This document shows positions 10,138 through 19,038 of a DNA stretch of 64,000 nucleotides, piece after piece. The notes beneath the pieces were generated by a model. The model was not told the DNA's origin. It saw only the letters and a list, made by a program, of their open reading frames with translations, and did not search any database. The stretch's first letter is position 1, and every line of letters begins with the position of its first letter. Source of the stretch: Ustilago trichophora (Eukaryota > Basidiomycota > Ustilaginomycetes > Ustilaginales > Ustilaginaceae); contig OOIN01000047.1 of the NCBI GenBank assembly GCA_900323505.1, positions 124,001-188,000 on the forward strand. Direction: 5' to 3'. Both the position numbers and the translations under genes were made by a program.

Positions 10138-12399
10138 CTAATCCGAGTCCGACTCCGATCCACTCTCGTCCGAAGAACTCTCCGAGTGCACCAGATCGTC
10201 GTGTCCCCCCGCTCCCCCACCACCCGATCCAACCGCATCCGGATTGCCAAACTGCTCCAGCTGCTGCTGCAATCGTGCGATCCTCTCGGCTTCTTCTCCC
10301 TCGTCCAGATTCTTCTTTTTGATTCCTCCCGTTCCTCGTTTTCGCCCGTCCAAAGGCGCAGACTTGCTGTTCTTGTTGACCACCGGCGCCGGCTTCTTGG
10401 GCCGCACAACGTACTTGTACAGCTTGTACAGCGTCTTTGGCGACAGTTCATCGATGTCCAACTCAATCTCTTCCTCGTCGTTCTGGTTCGGCGGCTTGTC
10501 TTCGTTGATAATTCGAATCGCCCCATCCAACCGCTCCTCGGAAAGCTCGGTGATCTTGGCTGCAAGCTCCTCTTTTTGCTCGTACGTGACGGTGCGAATG
10601 TCTTCGTCGCTGTTGTCATCTCTGCGGCTCGAAGTCGCCTTCTTGTTGCTGCTCGTCGCTGGCTTCTTCTTGGTGGCACCACCACCAGCCGCCGCCGCAG
10701 CACCAGACTTGGCCTTCTTGGCCGGAACGTACTCGGCGGCTGCAGCCGAAGGACTGCCAGCAGATTTGGCCTTGCTCTTCTTCTTGTTGGCTCCACCGCT
10801 TTCCGATGCCTTCCTCTTGGTGCCGGCGCCTTTGCTTTTGCTCTTCTTGGATCCACCAGAACTGGCGTAGCTCTCCTGCAACGACGCCAACATGTTCTTG
10901 GTGTTGGCAATCAGATCCGCATTCTGGTTCTTGGCTCCCTCGAGCATGGCCAACGTGGACGCGAGTTGCGAGATCTGCTCTTGCAGAGTGGCCAAAAACT
11001 CGGGATCAACGTCGTCGTCCTCCTCTTCTTCCTCGTCTTCGTCGACGTCGCTCTCCTCGTAGTCAGGCAGAGGAGCCGGAGCCGGCTTGCGCGAATACTT
11101 TTCGTCGTAGATCGACTTGAGTTGCTCGCCCATCGTATACACGTCCGATCCGGGCGGGTTGAAGGTGAAGCAGTTCTGGAAGAGCAGCTGCATGTCGGCA
11201 TTGAACTCTTCGGCATCCGCATACTCGCCCGCCCTGATATTCTTCTGAACATCGCGAAGCGCAATGGGCTTCTTGATCATCTGAAAGTAGGCAGGCGCCC
11301 AGTCAAAGTCCAACGTAGGCTTGTCGTAAAACACCCAGGCAACGTTTGAGTAGGTGGGCTTGAGGAGGTCGTCGATGATCCGGGTGCAGAAGCGCAGCTG
11401 ATCCTGAGCCACCTTGGCGTAGTGGGCCTGCTCGCGTGCCGACATGCCACCCGCTTTCTTGGCGGCCTTGCGACGCGCCGCTTTTCGTGCCTCGGAGGAG
11501 GAAGCACTCTGAGGCTCATTGGCCCATGGAAGATCTTTGGGAGGAGGAGGGTGAATCTCTCTCTTTGGTCGGCCTCCGGCATCGGAAGAGGAACGACGGA
11601 TGGTGGGTACGGGGTTGGAAGGACGACGTGCGCGTGCAGCCGAGGCATCGGAAGCCGGGGCGGCAGCTGGAGTAGCCTCTGGTACATCCTTCATGTATTT
11701 GTTGAAAGCGGCTTCGAGGACGCGAGCGTTCTGAGTGTAGGGGCTGTCTGGACCGTTGAAAGTGGCGCAGTTGTAAAAGACCTGGCGAACGTCGGCCTCA
11801 AAGTCGTGCATGCGGCGGTAGACGTCCTTGGAAGGATCGAGGCCCCATTGAGGCGCCGACTTTGCCTTGTCTCCTGGCTTTGAGTTGGGTTTGAGGACGA
11901 GAGCGGTTAGGGCGAGCTTGATGTCGATGGTGCCAAAGTCCATGGGCTTTTTGATGATCTGCGGGTACTGGGGCACGCCGAGTGCAACAGGATCTACGGG
12001 GGCGAGGAAGGCGATGGCCTCGCGACGGCTTTTGAGAGACTTGAGCGTAGCCTGTGCGAATTTGAGTTGGGCTGGTGTGATCTCCATAGGACCGTTGTAA
12101 GGTTTGGTGTCAACATCAGCGTCGGTGTGCTGGAGGGCTGATTGGGACGAAGAGTGGTGCGACTGTGGATGTGCGTCAGATACGAGAGCGGCGGGCTGGA
12201 TGCCTACACTCGAGATGGGCTCTGCAGTGGGTGGTACGAGGGGTGCGTGGGAGGACTCGGGGTTGACAGAGGTGGAGTGGAGGGCGGAGGCAGCATCATG
12301 GTTAGGCTGCTCTAGCTTTGGGGTGGATTGGAACGCCGATGTGGATGAAGCGACAGCATGGCCATTGGCGGATGCGCCATTGAAGTGAGCGTCAGACAT
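10138..12399 (-). CDS. BDF1: BET-family double bromodomain protein (Bdf1-like)
   Basis: BET proteins bind acetylated histone H4 and recruit the transcription machinery (yeast Bdf1 associates with TFIID and SWR1). The protein has 753 residues. Bromodomain 1 lies at about 110-236 with the PVDPVALGVPQYPQIIKKPMD core and the acetyl-lysine-binding Asn in CATFNGPDS. Bromodomain 2 lies at about 331-435 with FQMIKKPIALRDV and Asn in CFTFNPPGSDVY. An acidic stretch and a Lys/Ala-rich region follow. The NET/ET domain lies at about 606-670 (EQKEELAAKITELSEERL ... LDIDELSPKTLYKLYKYV). The C-terminus is a short acidic Ser tail (SESDSD). The domain order is the full BET architecture. The ATG at 12399 begins MSDAHFNG. 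The flanking spacers carry the TACAGTAC repeats. Confidence 0.95.
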   Translation of the reverse strand: MSDAHFNGASANGHAVASSTSAFQSTPKLEQPNHDAASALHSTSVNPESSHAPLVPPTAEPISSVGIQPAALVSDAHPQSHHSSSQSALQHTDADVDTKPYNGPMEITPAQLKFAQATLKSLKSRREAIAFLAPVDPVALGVPQYPQIIKKPMDFGTIDIKLALTALVLKPNSKPGDKAKSAPQWGLDPSKDVYRRMHDFEADVRQVFYNCATFNGPDSPYTQNARVLEAAFNKYMKDVPEATPAAAPASDASAARARRPSNPVPTIRRSSSDAGGRPKREIHPPPPKDLPWANEPQSASSSEARKAARRKAAKKAGGMSAREQAHYAKVAQDQLRFCTRIIDDLLKPTYSNVAWVFYDKPTLDFDWAPAYFQMIKKPIALRDVQKNIRAGEYADAEEFNADMQLLFQNCFTFNPPGSDVYTMGEQLKSIYDEKYSRKPAPAPLPDYEESDVDEDEEEEEDDDVDPEFLATLQEQISQLASTLAMLEGAKNQNADLIANTKNMLASLQESYASSGGSKKSKSKGAGTKRKASESGGANKKKSKAKSAGSPSAAAAEYVPAKKAKSGAAAAAGGGATKKKPATSSNKKATSSRRDDNSDEDIRTVTYEQKEELAAKITELSEERLDGAIRIINEDKPPNQNDEEEIELDIDELSPKTLYKLYKYVVRPKKPAPVVNKNSKSAPLDGRKRGTGGIKKKNLDEGEEAERIARLQQQLEQFGNPDAVGSGGGGAGGHDDLVHSESSSDESGSESDSD

Positions 12400-13948
12400 G
12401 GCGGAAAGAGGTGCGTAAAATGTGGATGCAAGTTAGACCGGCGCGACGAAATCGAATGATGTGGCCAAAGAGGTGGACGCAACAGAGCCTCACGTAGTAC
12501 GCCGAATATGCTGCCGTGCTAGATGACGAGGCTGGTGTAGAAGTACGAAGATGTGCGGATCGGATGGTGGTGCGATTGTTTCGAGGTGAAGCGTGTGATG
12601 ATGATGATGAGCTTGACACGACGAGTGGATGGATGCACGGTGCCAAAGATGACGTTAGGTGTGGATGATGAAGAGATGGTGGTTGAGATGATGGATGATG
12701 ATGAATAGTAGGTGAAGGTGATGAGCGACAGTAAATGGATGGATGGATGGATGGATGCTGGCGATGCCAAGCGCCGACGTGTCTGGTGATGATGCGAAAA
12801 GGGGAAAGAAGCGATAAATTGGAAGGGAAGGCGCAAATTTCCAAACGCGTCGTCTTGATATATGTACTGCACTGTATTGTGCACCTTTTTCGCACAGAGT
12901 ACTTACTGTACAGTAATATATCCCAAATTCCCGCTCGACGCGCTCCGAGCTTTGAACCCACTACGCTTCAACACACGCGCAGAGCAGCACGATTTCAATT
13001 CTTCTCGAAATCCAAATTTGCCCGATTTCCAAAATTTACGATTTGGCGATGAATGCTTAGCCGTAAAAAATTCAAAACCAATTGTTAGACTCGCGAGCAC
13101 AACAAGCTTCTACTAAAATTTGCTAGGCCATCGGTTTTTGGTTTTGCTTCGCTGGCGAGTGACTACAGGGTACATCGTACAGTAGAGTAGAGTAGAGTAC
13201 AGTACATTGCTACCTGCTGAGCATTTGATGCGACCAACTCAGCACCGGCGGGTCGTGTCAGACAACAGTCACCACCAACTCATTGAAAGACCAACATCAA
13301 TAGCAGCTGCTTGTCTCCTGCTTGAAATAGATGATACTCCCATCACATTACTTTTTACCGCTGGATGGCTGCACCAGAAGGGCTCTTTCCAGTTCGGCCC
13401 GTCTCTTTAACGGATTTTTTTTTATTTTTTTTTTTATTTTATTTTTTTTTTTTTTCCCTCTGAGATTTGAAAGCGTTGTGGTGCTGCCTCTGCCTGCAGC
13501 TACAGTACAATACAGTACAGTACAATACAGAGTTACACACAATTCATGACATTCCTGATTTGTTGCTGCTCGGCCTTTTCATTCCACACAGCAATCGCAC
13601 CCGATGTTTTTTTTTTCCCGCTAGCCAACAGACACCATCAACCATCTTTTCTTACCTTTTCTTTTCCTTCTCTTCTCCTCTTCTCTTCCCCTCTTCACCA
13701 TCCATCCCCCAATCTGAGCATCACCGCCCTCCTTCAAAGCTGCTGAACACTTCAGCACACAGGTCTCAGTGGCTGTAACTTTCAGCACTCGGACCTGTAG
13801 CACTTTTGCACCAACAACCCTCGTTTCTCGAGATTCTTACAGGTCCCCACTTTTACAATCCATCTCCCACGCCATCTTTCTTAATTCGTCCTTTGCATCT
13901 GCTTTTGCGCATGCATGAGCAGAACATCTCCTCGACAACTCTCCTGAT
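12400..13948. promoter_or_regulatory. Divergent 1.5-kb spacer with simple repeats
   Basis: This region lies between the bromodomain gene and the divergently read coiled-coil gene. It contains an ATGG tetranucleotide run (about 12733-12758), three TACAGTAC-type clusters (12863-12916, 13170-13206, 13501-13530) and a T-rich tract (13410-13456). A CT-rich tract at about 13640-13700 lies upstream of the right-hand gene. No gene is supported. Confidence 0.55.
12733..12758. repeat. (ATGG)n tetranucleotide repeat
   Basis: About six tandem ATGG units lie in the 5' flank of the bromodomain gene, within a wider GATG-rich region (12600-12760). Confidence 0.9.
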
Positions 13949-16213
13949 ATGGGCGTTAGTGCGGTCATCCGCGGCGGCTTCGGCTTCCTCCTTGACCGCC
14001 AGCACCATGTCTCGGTCCACACTCCAAATATAAACGTCACTCCAGCAAACGCACTCCACTCTCTCTTTCGTCGTCAAAGGGAGGCACCCCTCCCCATCAC
14101 TCCCGCCGCCATCTTCCGCTCCATGCTTCAGCTAGATGATCTTCAAGCTCTCCTCTGGGCTTGGACCCTCATCGGCATTCTTCTCCTCTTTGCTTTCTGG
14201 TCCAATCCCACCGAGGCTTCCTTCAGGCCCTTCCTCACCGATCTCGTCTTCCGCGAGCGATTGAGACTCCTCAACGACCAAGATGCCGCAGATTCCCAGT
14301 CTCAGCATACCGACACCACCGCCCATGCTTCCATCGAATCCAATTCTGCCCGCAGATCGGATCCAAATGCTTTCTCTTCCTTACTCTCTTCCGCCTCGTA
14401 TTCATCCGGTCCTTTTGCTCTCACCTTTGGCTCCAAACTCGCGCTCTCGGTACGCACTCCACCTTTTCATCGCACCGATCTTGGTCTATTTTCAATAGTC
14501 ACCATCTCCCAATCCATGCCCATCCGCACCGTCCACGATCAACAGAGGCTCCCTCAATCCACCACGCCCAACGCTCCCGCTTCCAATCAAGCCGATGGCT
14601 CCGTCGACTGCACCTCCCTCTTTCTTGGAGCCTTCGGCAAATGGTGGGTTCTCGGCTTCGGCATTCCTCATCTTCCCAACATCACCTCTCAATCTTCTCA
14701 ACACCAATCTAAAACCGGTCGCGAGGAGCTCGAGGAAAACTTGACCGATGTTACCGACTGGGGTGTCCTCGAAATGCGCTCCATCGATCCTGTACTACAG
14801 TCGCGACGCAACTCGACCCACATGCCCCACAGCGCTACATCCGAAGTTGGAACCCAGCCTCAGCCTCGGCAAATAGAGCCAGCCGTTTCAGCGCCATCAC
14901 CAATACCTCCGACCAAAGAATCTCTTCCAGAAGTAGAGACCGAAGACTGTCTCAGTATTACCGCCTTGGTCTCCAGATCACAAACCGACATTGTCGATCT
15001 TCAAGATCAGCTTGCCCAAGTCAGAAGCGCATCCACCCGTGCCTGCGAAGCGCTCGAGCTCGATTTGGAGGAAGTGCGCGCCAAGAAAAAGGAAGAGGAA
15101 AGGTTACGATCCGACATCAAAACTAGGACAAAAGCGTTGGATGACAGCAAAAGGCAGGTCGAAAGTAGTCGACGCGAAGCAGAACGTCGATTGAAGACCG
15201 CCAATGCTGCACGCGCTCTCAAACAGGCTAGCATTCAGCAGAGAAAGGAACAGATCGAGATGCTCAACAAGCGCAGGGCCGCCATCATGGCCAAGAGGGG
15301 CACGAATGCCGAGAAGCGTCTTCAGCGATCCGGACATCTTTCCAACTTGATCAGTCAAGCCAAGGACAAGGCGGACAAGCTACGTGTTGACATTGATGGC
15401 CTGCGTCAGGAGGTGGAAGCCGCTCAGGATCAGCTGCAACTCGAAAAGATCAATGCTCGCAATGCCCACGAAGCTGACATGTCGCGCGACCATGGTCGCA
15501 CCGACCCGCATCCGTACATGTGGAATCCCGCCATCGACTTTGGACATGCAAATGCGCAGGAGGCCATGTATGCCCAGCTAGCCGCAACCCAGGACCCTTT
15601 GGTCGACAGTCTAGCTCGCATCGAGGAACGTGCTCTTGCTGGACAACGCTTCAACACGAGTCCATTCGACGGCGACGCTCCTCTTCCGATCAACAAGCTG
15701 CCCAACACACATGCGGACGAATATGCCGATCTCGGTACCAGTGTCCTGCGCAACGCTTTTCATCGTGCCAACGCTGCCGCTGCCGCTGCCGCTGCAGCTG
15801 ATGGACGAGAGATGATTCCCAGCGCTTCCCAAAGCGGCCTTGCCAACCCGTCCTTGCAGAACGCGTCCAACTTTGAAGCCATCAAGCAAGCTTTTCAGCC
15901 CACCGTCGCCACTGAAGAAGACGGCCGGCGATCTTGGTCTGCTTTCGATGTGTGGCAATCGGATCTTCGCAGTGGCAGCCGTTCAAGGATGCAATGGGCT
16001 TCCGGTGGAGCCAACGCTAGTGCCGACTCTCTTCCACATTTTAGCGCCAGCAGTGGCTTCCTACCTCTGGATCGCAGCAACAGTGCCGAGCAAACCGGCT
16101 TCAGCAACCTCTCTGGCCAAGCCGACGCGGATCAGACGCGAAATCTGTCCAAGGTCAAGAGAGCCTTCCGTTGGCCCTTCCGACCCAGTCAGGTACAGGA
16201 AGATCTCGTCTAG
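13949..16213 (+). CDS. Membrane-anchored coiled-coil protein, possibly AcrB-like
   Basis: I do not recognise this protein with certainty. It has 754 residues. A hydrophobic segment at about 64-84 (LQALLWAWTLIGILLLFAFW) could be a membrane anchor. A long charged heptad-rich coiled coil spans roughly 341-510, containing KTRTKALDDSKRQVESSRRE. An Ala run (AAAAAAAA) lies near 612, and the basic C-terminus ends KRAFRWPFRPSQ. An N-terminal membrane segment followed by a coiled coil with this Lys/Glu-rich signature resembles the fungal 'ubiquitination network signalling protein AcrB' family, known from Aspergillus creB/creD genetics, but this is from memory. Start choice is uncertain: the ATG at 13949 opens the frame, but an ATG at about 14122, just before the membrane segment, is an alternative. 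Confidence 0.6.
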   Translation: MGVSAVIRGGFGFLLDRQHHVSVHTPNINVTPANALHSLFRRQREAPLPITPAAIFRSMLQLDDLQALLWAWTLIGILLLFAFWSNPTEASFRPFLTDLVFRERLRLLNDQDAADSQSQHTDTTAHASIESNSARRSDPNAFSSLLSSASYSSGPFALTFGSKLALSVRTPPFHRTDLGLFSIVTISQSMPIRTVHDQQRLPQSTTPNAPASNQADGSVDCTSLFLGAFGKWWVLGFGIPHLPNITSQSSQHQSKTGREELEENLTDVTDWGVLEMRSIDPVLQSRRNSTHMPHSATSEVGTQPQPRQIEPAVSAPSPIPPTKESLPEVETEDCLSITALVSRSQTDIVDLQDQLAQVRSASTRACEALELDLEEVRAKKKEEERLRSDIKTRTKALDDSKRQVESSRREAERRLKTANAARALKQASIQQRKEQIEMLNKRRAAIMAKRGTNAEKRLQRSGHLSNLISQAKDKADKLRVDIDGLRQEVEAAQDQLQLEKINARNAHEADMSRDHGRTDPHPYMWNPAIDFGHANAQEAMYAQLAATQDPLVDSLARIEERALAGQRFNTSPFDGDAPLPINKLPNTHADEYADLGTSVLRNAFHRANAAAAAAAAADGREMIPSASQSGLANPSLQNASNFEAIKQAFQPTVATEEDGRRSWSAFDVWQSDLRSGSRSRMQWASGGANASADSLPHFSASSGFLPLDRSNSAEQTGFSNLSGQADADQTRNLSKVKRAFRWPFRPSQVQEDLV

Positions 16214-16752
16214 GCTCGAGAAAGTCTGCTGCTGGTCAACTGTATTTTTTTTTCTTTCTTTAGTTTCTTTATTACGACTTGCACTTGCCATGCACTGGAC
16301 TGTCTGCCATGTAACTCTCTCTTGCTCTCAAGCTGCGATGCTATCGCTCATACAATGTGGAATCTCCTCACCCTAAAGATCACCCCTGCCTGTGACTCGA
16401 GTGCGTGATTGCCCCCGCATCTGCGCCCAAACTCGACTCCATCGCCGATGAATGATCCGATCTTGAAGTCGAGATTTCTCCAAAGTGCGACAGAACAGTG
16501 ATCTTACATTCGTACGACCTTTTTTTTGTGTGGCTTCCCTTGTGCTCTGTGCAGAGGCTTCATGCAGGGCCCACCAAATTGACAGCTCCGCCTTTCTTGC
16601 TCTGTTTTGTGTTGCGTCTTCACTTGAGCACTATTAACGCAACTCGATCCTACAGACTCAGGCTGAACGAGCCTTTCAACCCATTCGTATATACATATAT
16701 ACACAACTCCTCCATGTCCCCGCCTACATAGAGCAGAGCAGAGCTCCCCACG
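16214..16752. promoter_or_regulatory. Promoter region of the DCR2-type gene
   Basis: This spacer separates two tandem genes. A TATA-like stretch (ATATACATATATAC, about 16689-16702) sits 50-65 bp upstream of the DCR2 start codon and is a plausible core promoter. Nothing else is recognisable. Confidence 0.5.
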
Positions 16753-18912
16753 ATGCGACACAAGATCGGCAAGTCGGTAATCCTCACAGCTGGATTCTCC
16801 CTCCTACTAACCTGCGTCTTTTACCTGGCTCACGATGGCGTTCTTCACAACTCGCGCCTTATCGGCTGGCAAGCGTATAGCGCTATCGATTTGCGTACTT
16901 CCTCCTCCTCTATAGATGCCATCAACTCCTCCTCCTCCTCCACCACCACCACCACCAACGTCGCCAGTCTCTCGTCGGCTGCAGGAGAGTACGACGACAT
17001 CTTTCCTCTCGACTTTTACGCACCTCTTCTGCCTAATCCGGCGCCACTTACAGAGATTATCATTCATACGTGTTTGCCTCTTACCAAATGCACCCCGAAA
17101 ACTACTCCGGCTGAAGATGCCTTGCTCGGCAAGTGGGTCCAAGTTGATAGGAGCCTGTCTCCCGTGGGCCAGCTGGGCGCTTCTGCAGGCGGCATGCTCA
17201 GCAATCTTTTCGGTACCATTGAACAGCGATTCATCTTCTACCGCAAATCCCGAAGACGAGACGTTCAAAATGTAGTCGACATCAAGTTGGTTGAACAAGG
17301 ACAGACCCCACCGAGCGGAGATGGGTGGCATAGAGTCAAAAACGGATTGCGATCCAAAGTGGTACGACTGATGAGTGGGGAGAAGGGTTTGCACCTTTAC
17401 TATCGCACCGTCACTCCTGGTCAGCGTGCTCAGGACAACTCTGGATTCTGGAAGAAAGACAACGAGCGAGCATTGCCCGACCTGGATCCAATTACAGAAC
17501 TAGAGCTGGTGTACGGTGACAATCCTCCCTGGCCAGGATTTGAACCATCAGGAATCATCTCTAACTCCCACCCCTCCATGGCTTCGGCAAGGGTGACACT
17601 AACCCATCGTCGAAAACCGATTCGCAAACCTCCACTTCTTCCCCTAACCTTTCGCAAGGATGGAAGCTTCAAGATCCTCCAATTGGCGGATTTGCATTTC
17701 TCTGTGACACCCGAACCGTGTCGAGACTACAATGTCTCGGATCCGCGCTTTGCCACCGCTCGTGGCTGCTTGGCCAAGAACGACACCTTGGCTCTCGTAG
17801 ACCTGTGGCTCGACAGCGAGAAACCGGACCTGGTGGTGCTTACAGGAGACCAGTTGAATGGTCAAGGCACTTCTTGGGATCCCAAATCGGTGCTCTCCCT
17901 CTACACAGCCCCTTTGATTCAGCGCAAGATTCCTTATGCTGTGATCTTGGGTAACCACGATAGCGAATCTGGTCCGTTGAGCAGAGACGAACAGATGCAA
18001 CTCATCTCTCAACTTCCCTATTCGTATTCTATCAACGGTCCTGGTCTCATTACTGGTTCAGGCAATTATTATCTGAAGCTTCAATCGCCGGGGGCGGACA
18101 AGGGGCATGTGGCAACTCTGTGGTTCATGGATACAGGATCTCATGCTGAGAAAGATGCTTGGAAACCTTGGTCGAAGCCTGGATATGGGTACATTCACAA
18201 GGACCAGATTTCCTGGTTTGAATCCAAGTATACCGCGATTAAAGAGACGTTGCTGCCGTATCGACCGGATGGTGGGCGAGATTTGCCGGCGCAAAACTGG
18301 AGAAAGAAACGAGGCCGGGGGAAGAGACAGGACAAGGTTTGGGATGCAGGAGCGGATCAGCAGCAAGTGATGGGACGACCGCCTAGTATCGTTTTCATGC
18401 ATATACCCGTTCCCGAAGCATTCAATCCGGTAGATCGTCGACCTTTGCCCAAAGTCAACAATCCGACCAAACCTTTGCCCGATTCGGATCAATCATTGGT
18501 GGTTGGAGATCGTAAAGAAACAGCTACATTTCAAGGAGGTCAATCTCAACCGGGAATATTCGACCTTTTCACCTCTCTCAATCGCAAACCTCCCACCATC
18601 AGCAGCACTACTTCACACTACGCTTCGCAAAATCAAGCCCAAGGCGATCCAGCCAATGCAGGCATCCGAATGATTGTACACGGTCACATGCATCTCAACA
18701 GCGATTGTCGAAGGGTTAATAACGTCTGGATTTGCTTTGGTGGTGGTTCATCACTTGCAGGCTACGGCAGTGCAAACGTAGAAAGAAGAGCCAGAGTCAT
18801 AGTGTTACAACATTGGGCCTCGAAGATTCGCTCATATCACAGAATTAGCCATCGAGATACTGAAAAGGCTATGACGAGGTGGGATGAGTTTGTACTCAAT
18901 TACGATACTTGA
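16753..18912 (+). CDS. DCR2: Dcr2-type calcineurin-like phosphoesterase with signal anchor
   Basis: This metallophosphoesterase belongs to the family of yeast Dcr2/Sia1; Dcr2 is reported to dephosphorylate Sic1 and promote cell-cycle entry. The protein has 719 residues. An N-terminal hydrophobic segment (about 8-25) would act as signal anchor. A family-typical N-terminal domain follows. The metal-binding motifs are in order: LADLHFS near 312, LTGDQLNG near 364, GNHDSE near 398, MHIPVPE near 549 and HGHMHLNSD near 643. All five metallophosphoesterase blocks are intact, so activity is expected. A Ser/Thr low-complexity stretch lies at about 53-75. The ATG at 16753 follows a TATA-like element. 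It converges on URB1, with 126 bp between stop codons. Confidence 0.88.
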   Translation: MRHKIGKSVILTAGFSLLLTCVFYLAHDGVLHNSRLIGWQAYSAIDLRTSSSSIDAINSSSSSTTTTTNVASLSSAAGEYDDIFPLDFYAPLLPNPAPLTEIIIHTCLPLTKCTPKTTPAEDALLGKWVQVDRSLSPVGQLGASAGGMLSNLFGTIEQRFIFYRKSRRRDVQNVVDIKLVEQGQTPPSGDGWHRVKNGLRSKVVRLMSGEKGLHLYYRTVTPGQRAQDNSGFWKKDNERALPDLDPITELELVYGDNPPWPGFEPSGIISNSHPSMASARVTLTHRRKPIRKPPLLPLTFRKDGSFKILQLADLHFSVTPEPCRDYNVSDPRFATARGCLAKNDTLALVDLWLDSEKPDLVVLTGDQLNGQGTSWDPKSVLSLYTAPLIQRKIPYAVILGNHDSESGPLSRDEQMQLISQLPYSYSINGPGLITGSGNYYLKLQSPGADKGHVATLWFMDTGSHAEKDAWKPWSKPGYGYIHKDQISWFESKYTAIKETLLPYRPDGGRDLPAQNWRKKRGRGKRQDKVWDAGADQQQVMGRPPSIVFMHIPVPEAFNPVDRRPLPKVNNPTKPLPDSDQSLVVGDRKETATFQGGQSQPGIFDLFTSLNRKPPTISSTTSHYASQNQAQGDPANAGIRMIVHGHMHLNSDCRRVNNVWICFGGGSSLAGYGSANVERRARVIVLQHWASKIRSYHRISHRDTEKAMTRWDEFVLNYDT

Positions 18913-19038
18913 TCGTTGAATTTAAACGGGAGATATTGATACGTCTAATGTCGTAAAATTGATGTGGTAGATTTTGCTTTTATCTTAGTTTACATGGTTA
19001 TGTTGAGTATGTCATGCATGAGTGAGATGTACAGTAGA

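Noticed and set aside
10081..11349. 422-codon plus-strand frame
   Set aside because: It is antisense to the bromodomain gene. The Leu/Arg-rich translation is typical of the reverse of Lys/Glu/Asp codons.
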